Positions 5,067 through 7,010 of a DNA stretch of 7,010 nt are shown piece after piece (position 1 is the first letter of the stretch; each line of letters starts with the position of its first letter). A model generated the notes under the pieces. The model did not search any database. It had not been told where the DNA came from and worked only from the letters and a program-made list of their open reading frames with translations. The stretch comes from Lachnospiraceae bacterium (GTDB lineage Bacteria; Bacillota; Clostridia; Lachnospirales; Lachnospiraceae): positions 1-7,010 of the forward strand of contig JAJQIE010000224.1 in the NCBI GenBank assembly GCA_021199395.1. Reading direction: 5' to 3'. A program made the translations under genes and the position numbers.

Positions 5067-7010
5067 ATGCGAAAAAAACATTTTTGGCGAAACCTGACGG
5101 CTGTTGTGGTGGCGACAGCAATGACACTGAACACATTTTTACCTGTAGTATACGCGGATACTTCTCCGGGAAAGAGCAGCACGGCAGAATCTACAGCTGA
5201 TACCAGCTCAGATACTGAGCTTATCTCAGAGATAAAATCTATTTCAGAGACGGACGTTGTCTCAGAGACAGGAGCTGTGCCGGAGGTGGAAGCTGTTTCA
5301 GAGACAGGATCTCTGTCGGAGACGGAAGCAGCTTCAGAGACAGCACCTGTTCCGGGGACGGAGCTCATCCCAGAGACAGGATCTGTGCCGGAAACAGAGC
5401 TCATTTCAGAGGCAGGATCTGTGCCGGAAACGGAGTCTGTTTCGAAATCGGGCTTCTCTTCAGAGTCGGAAGCTTCTTTGGAAACAGAGGGCAGTTCGGA
5501 AACCCAAGGCAGCTCTGAAGCACAGGCTGGCTCTGAAAAGAATATGGGAGCGGAAAAGGAAACAGATGTGGAAACAGAGCCTGTTTCTGCTGCGGGCAAC
5601 GCATCAAAGGATACGGATACGTCAGATTCTACAGCCGCCGACAAAGCTGAGTATACGGGGAATGACGGGACTGAGGGTACGACGGAGGATGCAGAGGAAG
5701 CTTATAATTTTATCCAGTATCTTATGACGGAGGGCGGGTATCTGAACATCTGTTACGCAGACGGCGGTACGCAGGTGCTTACCCCTGCTGATTTTTCGGG
5801 CGATTTCGATGTTGAGGTAAATATGCTCTGCGGTGAAGAAATCTCTTATACGGCATTTGCCTCTGACGGATATGTGATAGACGAAGTAAGCGTTATGAGT
5901 GAGGATGGCACCGAGCTGGCTTATTACGATGGTTCCGGTAAGGATGAGCTTTCTTTTACTGCATCGGCTCATATAGATTATAAAACGGTTATCTGTGTTT
6001 CATTTGAAAAAAGCGGGCTGCCTGATATGGGGCAGGTGATCCGCTTTACCGGCACCGGTACCGGGAGCATTTCCATCTATTCAGATGAAAAACGCACCGA
6101 CCGGATAGGTATTCTCGATGAGACCGGAGAGGAGTTGTCGGTATCCGAATACGGACTGGATTTCTATCTGGACGTAGTGGGAGAGGAGGAGTCCGCGTCC
6201 GTACCGTATGATATCAGATTTTTCCGTGATGGAGAGGAGGTCTCCAGCGATACGCTTTATCCGATGGTGGATGGCGCGTTTCATGCTTACCCGGCTGTCT
6301 CATTCTTCCAGAGAGGTTATGAGGTTATCGAAGTGAGCATAAAGACGATGAGTGAGATCGGGAGCATTCCGGAGCTGTCCGGTGATAATACGTATGGGAA
6401 ATATGATAAGCTGGTCGCTGCCGGACTGCAGAAGGATATCACAAAGATGTGGTCGGATCCGGAGACGGGCGATGTATATAAGACCAGAGCCCTTGTTAGG
6501 TCTCATTTTTCACCGACCAACTATTTTGTAAATCAGGCTCCTCTGAAGGTGGCTCTGATAACGACAGACAGTGATTCGGCGGAAGTGGCGGATTTCCTGA
6601 ATCAGACGGTCTATAGTCTGTACCGCTGCGCGAGTACCTCCAGCCAATACTGTCCGTATTACAAACAGACCGGAGATCTGTATTTTATCATTACCGGGGT
6701 AGATGAGGCGACGGGAACTGTATCCTATGAGCTGTACTGGCATAATGATAATGGCCTTTCCTATCAGCATGCGTATAAGGGTTATGGAAGCTATGAGCTC
6801 CCCAGCGGAAGCCTGAAAATTGTAAAGGCATGGAAGCAGCCGGATACAATGGAGGAGATCGATCTGAGCATTTACAGCCTCAAAGCGACGTTTACGCTTT
6901 ATTCGGACAGGGACTGTACGGAAAAGGTGCTGTCCGTTACGACTGACGCCAATGGCAGCGCCACCGTAGACGACCTTGATCCGGGAACCTATTATATAAA
7001 GGAAACTACA
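5067..7010 (+). CDS. Large secreted SpaA/CnaB-type surface protein (3' partial)
   Basis: The frame is open from the ATG to the window end: 648 residues without a stop. Residues 1-30 form a signal peptide (RKKHFWR, a hydrophobic stretch, and cleavage predicted after VYA). Residues 31-212 are a Ser/Glu/Thr-rich, probably extended stalk, with 13 six-residue repeats at 48-125. Residues ~213-325 look like a beta-rich repeat domain (SYTAFASDGYVIDEVSV and a closing VICVSFEK, similar to divergent InlB-type repeats). Residues ~326-580 I do not recognise. From G581, LKIVK, ATFTLYSDRDCT, TTDANG and DPGTYYIKETT match the start of a SpaA/CnaB prealbumin-like domain. K584 or K587 is a candidate isopeptide lysine and E646 the usual glutamate. 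More CnaB domains and a wall-anchoring signal are expected downstream but are not visible. It is likely an adhesin or pilin-like protein; the partner is unknown. Confidence 0.85.
   Translation, partial: MRKKHFWRNLTAVVVATAMTLNTFLPVVYADTSPGKSSTAESTADTSSDTELISEIKSISETDVVSETGAVPEVEAVSETGSLSETEAASETAPVPGTELIPETGSVPETELISEAGSVPETESVSKSGFSSESEASLETEGSSETQGSSEAQAGSEKNMGAEKETDVETEPVSAAGNASKDTDTSDSTAADKAEYTGNDGTEGTTEDAEEAYNFIQYLMTEGGYLNICYADGGTQVLTPADFSGDFDVEVNMLCGEEISYTAFASDGYVIDEVSVMSEDGTELAYYDGSGKDELSFTASAHIDYKTVICVSFEKSGLPDMGQVIRFTGTGTGSISIYSDEKRTDRIGILDETGEELSVSEYGLDFYLDVVGEEESASVPYDIRFFRDGEEVSSDTLYPMVDGAFHAYPAVSFFQRGYEVIEVSIKTMSEIGSIPELSGDNTYGKYDKLVAAGLQKDITKMWSDPETGDVYKTRALVRSHFSPTNYFVNQAPLKVALITTDSDSAEVADFLNQTVYSLYRCASTSSQYCPYYKQTGDLYFIITGVDEATGTVSYELYWHNDNGLSYQHAYKGYGSYELPSGSLKIVKAWKQPDTMEEIDLSIYSLKATFTLYSDRDCTEKVLSVTTDANGSATVDDLDPGTYYIKETT
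5208..5441 (+). repeat. Thirteen tandem 18-base repeats encoding a six-residue motif
   Basis: The units encode variants of [S/P]-E-T-x-x-[V/I/L], for example SETGSL, SETEAA, PETGSV, PETELI. Two 36-base units, 5361-5396 and 5397-5432, differ at only 4 positions, which indicates a recent tandem duplication of a two-hexad block; the rest have diverged. Every unit is a multiple of three, so copy-number change would alter stalk length without breaking the frame. Confidence 0.8.

Noticed and set aside
4964..5644. 226-codon minus-strand open frame rich in Ser, Val and Pro
   Set aside because: It is the antisense of the low-complexity repeat region of the surface protein; the biased codons remove stops. 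It has no ribosome site and resembles no family.
5257..5727. 156-codon plus-strand frame rich in Arg and Gln (RQDLCRK-type repeats)
   Set aside because: It is a shifted frame over the 18-base repeats inside the surface protein gene; it has no ribosome site and is repetitive only because the true frame is.

Overview
The window looks like a chromosomal segment from a Gram-positive Clostridia member, most likely Lachnospiraceae-like. The basis is strong AGGAGG-type ribosome binding sites, a short-form HisG preceded by HisZ, a HisF-like/HisIE fusion, and a SpaA/CnaB-type surface protein. The taxonomic call is inference; no rRNA or marker gene is present.

Positions 2-4673 are the downstream part of a histidine biosynthesis operon, all on the + strand: hisZ (5' end outside the window), hisG, hisD, hisB, and a long hisIE whose first ~235 residues form a degenerate HisF-like barrel. 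HisZ and HisG make the ATP phosphoribosyltransferase (step 1). The HisE and HisI domains do steps 2 and 3, HisB does the dehydration, and HisD does the two final oxidations. Active hisA, hisF and hisH, normally in such operons, are absent between hisZ and the operon terminator. The HisF-like domain lacks both catalytic aspartates and should not replace them. The spacers are not featureless: hisG-hisD holds two adjacent hairpins, the second followed by five T, and hisD-hisB holds a repeated copy of the hisD 3' end.

A good intrinsic terminator (4698-4738) closes the operon. The 393-base gene-free region 4674-5066 then carries this terminator, a 9-bp inverted repeat, a promoter (GTGACA / extended TATACT) whose spacer holds an 8-bp palindrome, and a leader of about 195 bases. 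The leader has mutually exclusive hairpins, one of them terminator-like, which is the layout of a transcription attenuator.

Positions 5067-7010 start a large secreted surface protein that runs off the window: a signal peptide, a Ser/Glu/Thr-rich stalk with 13 six-residue repeats, a beta-rich region, and the beginning of a SpaA/CnaB-type domain. It appears to be a separately and tightly regulated unit. I found no CRISPR array, tRNA, rRNA or insertion sequence.
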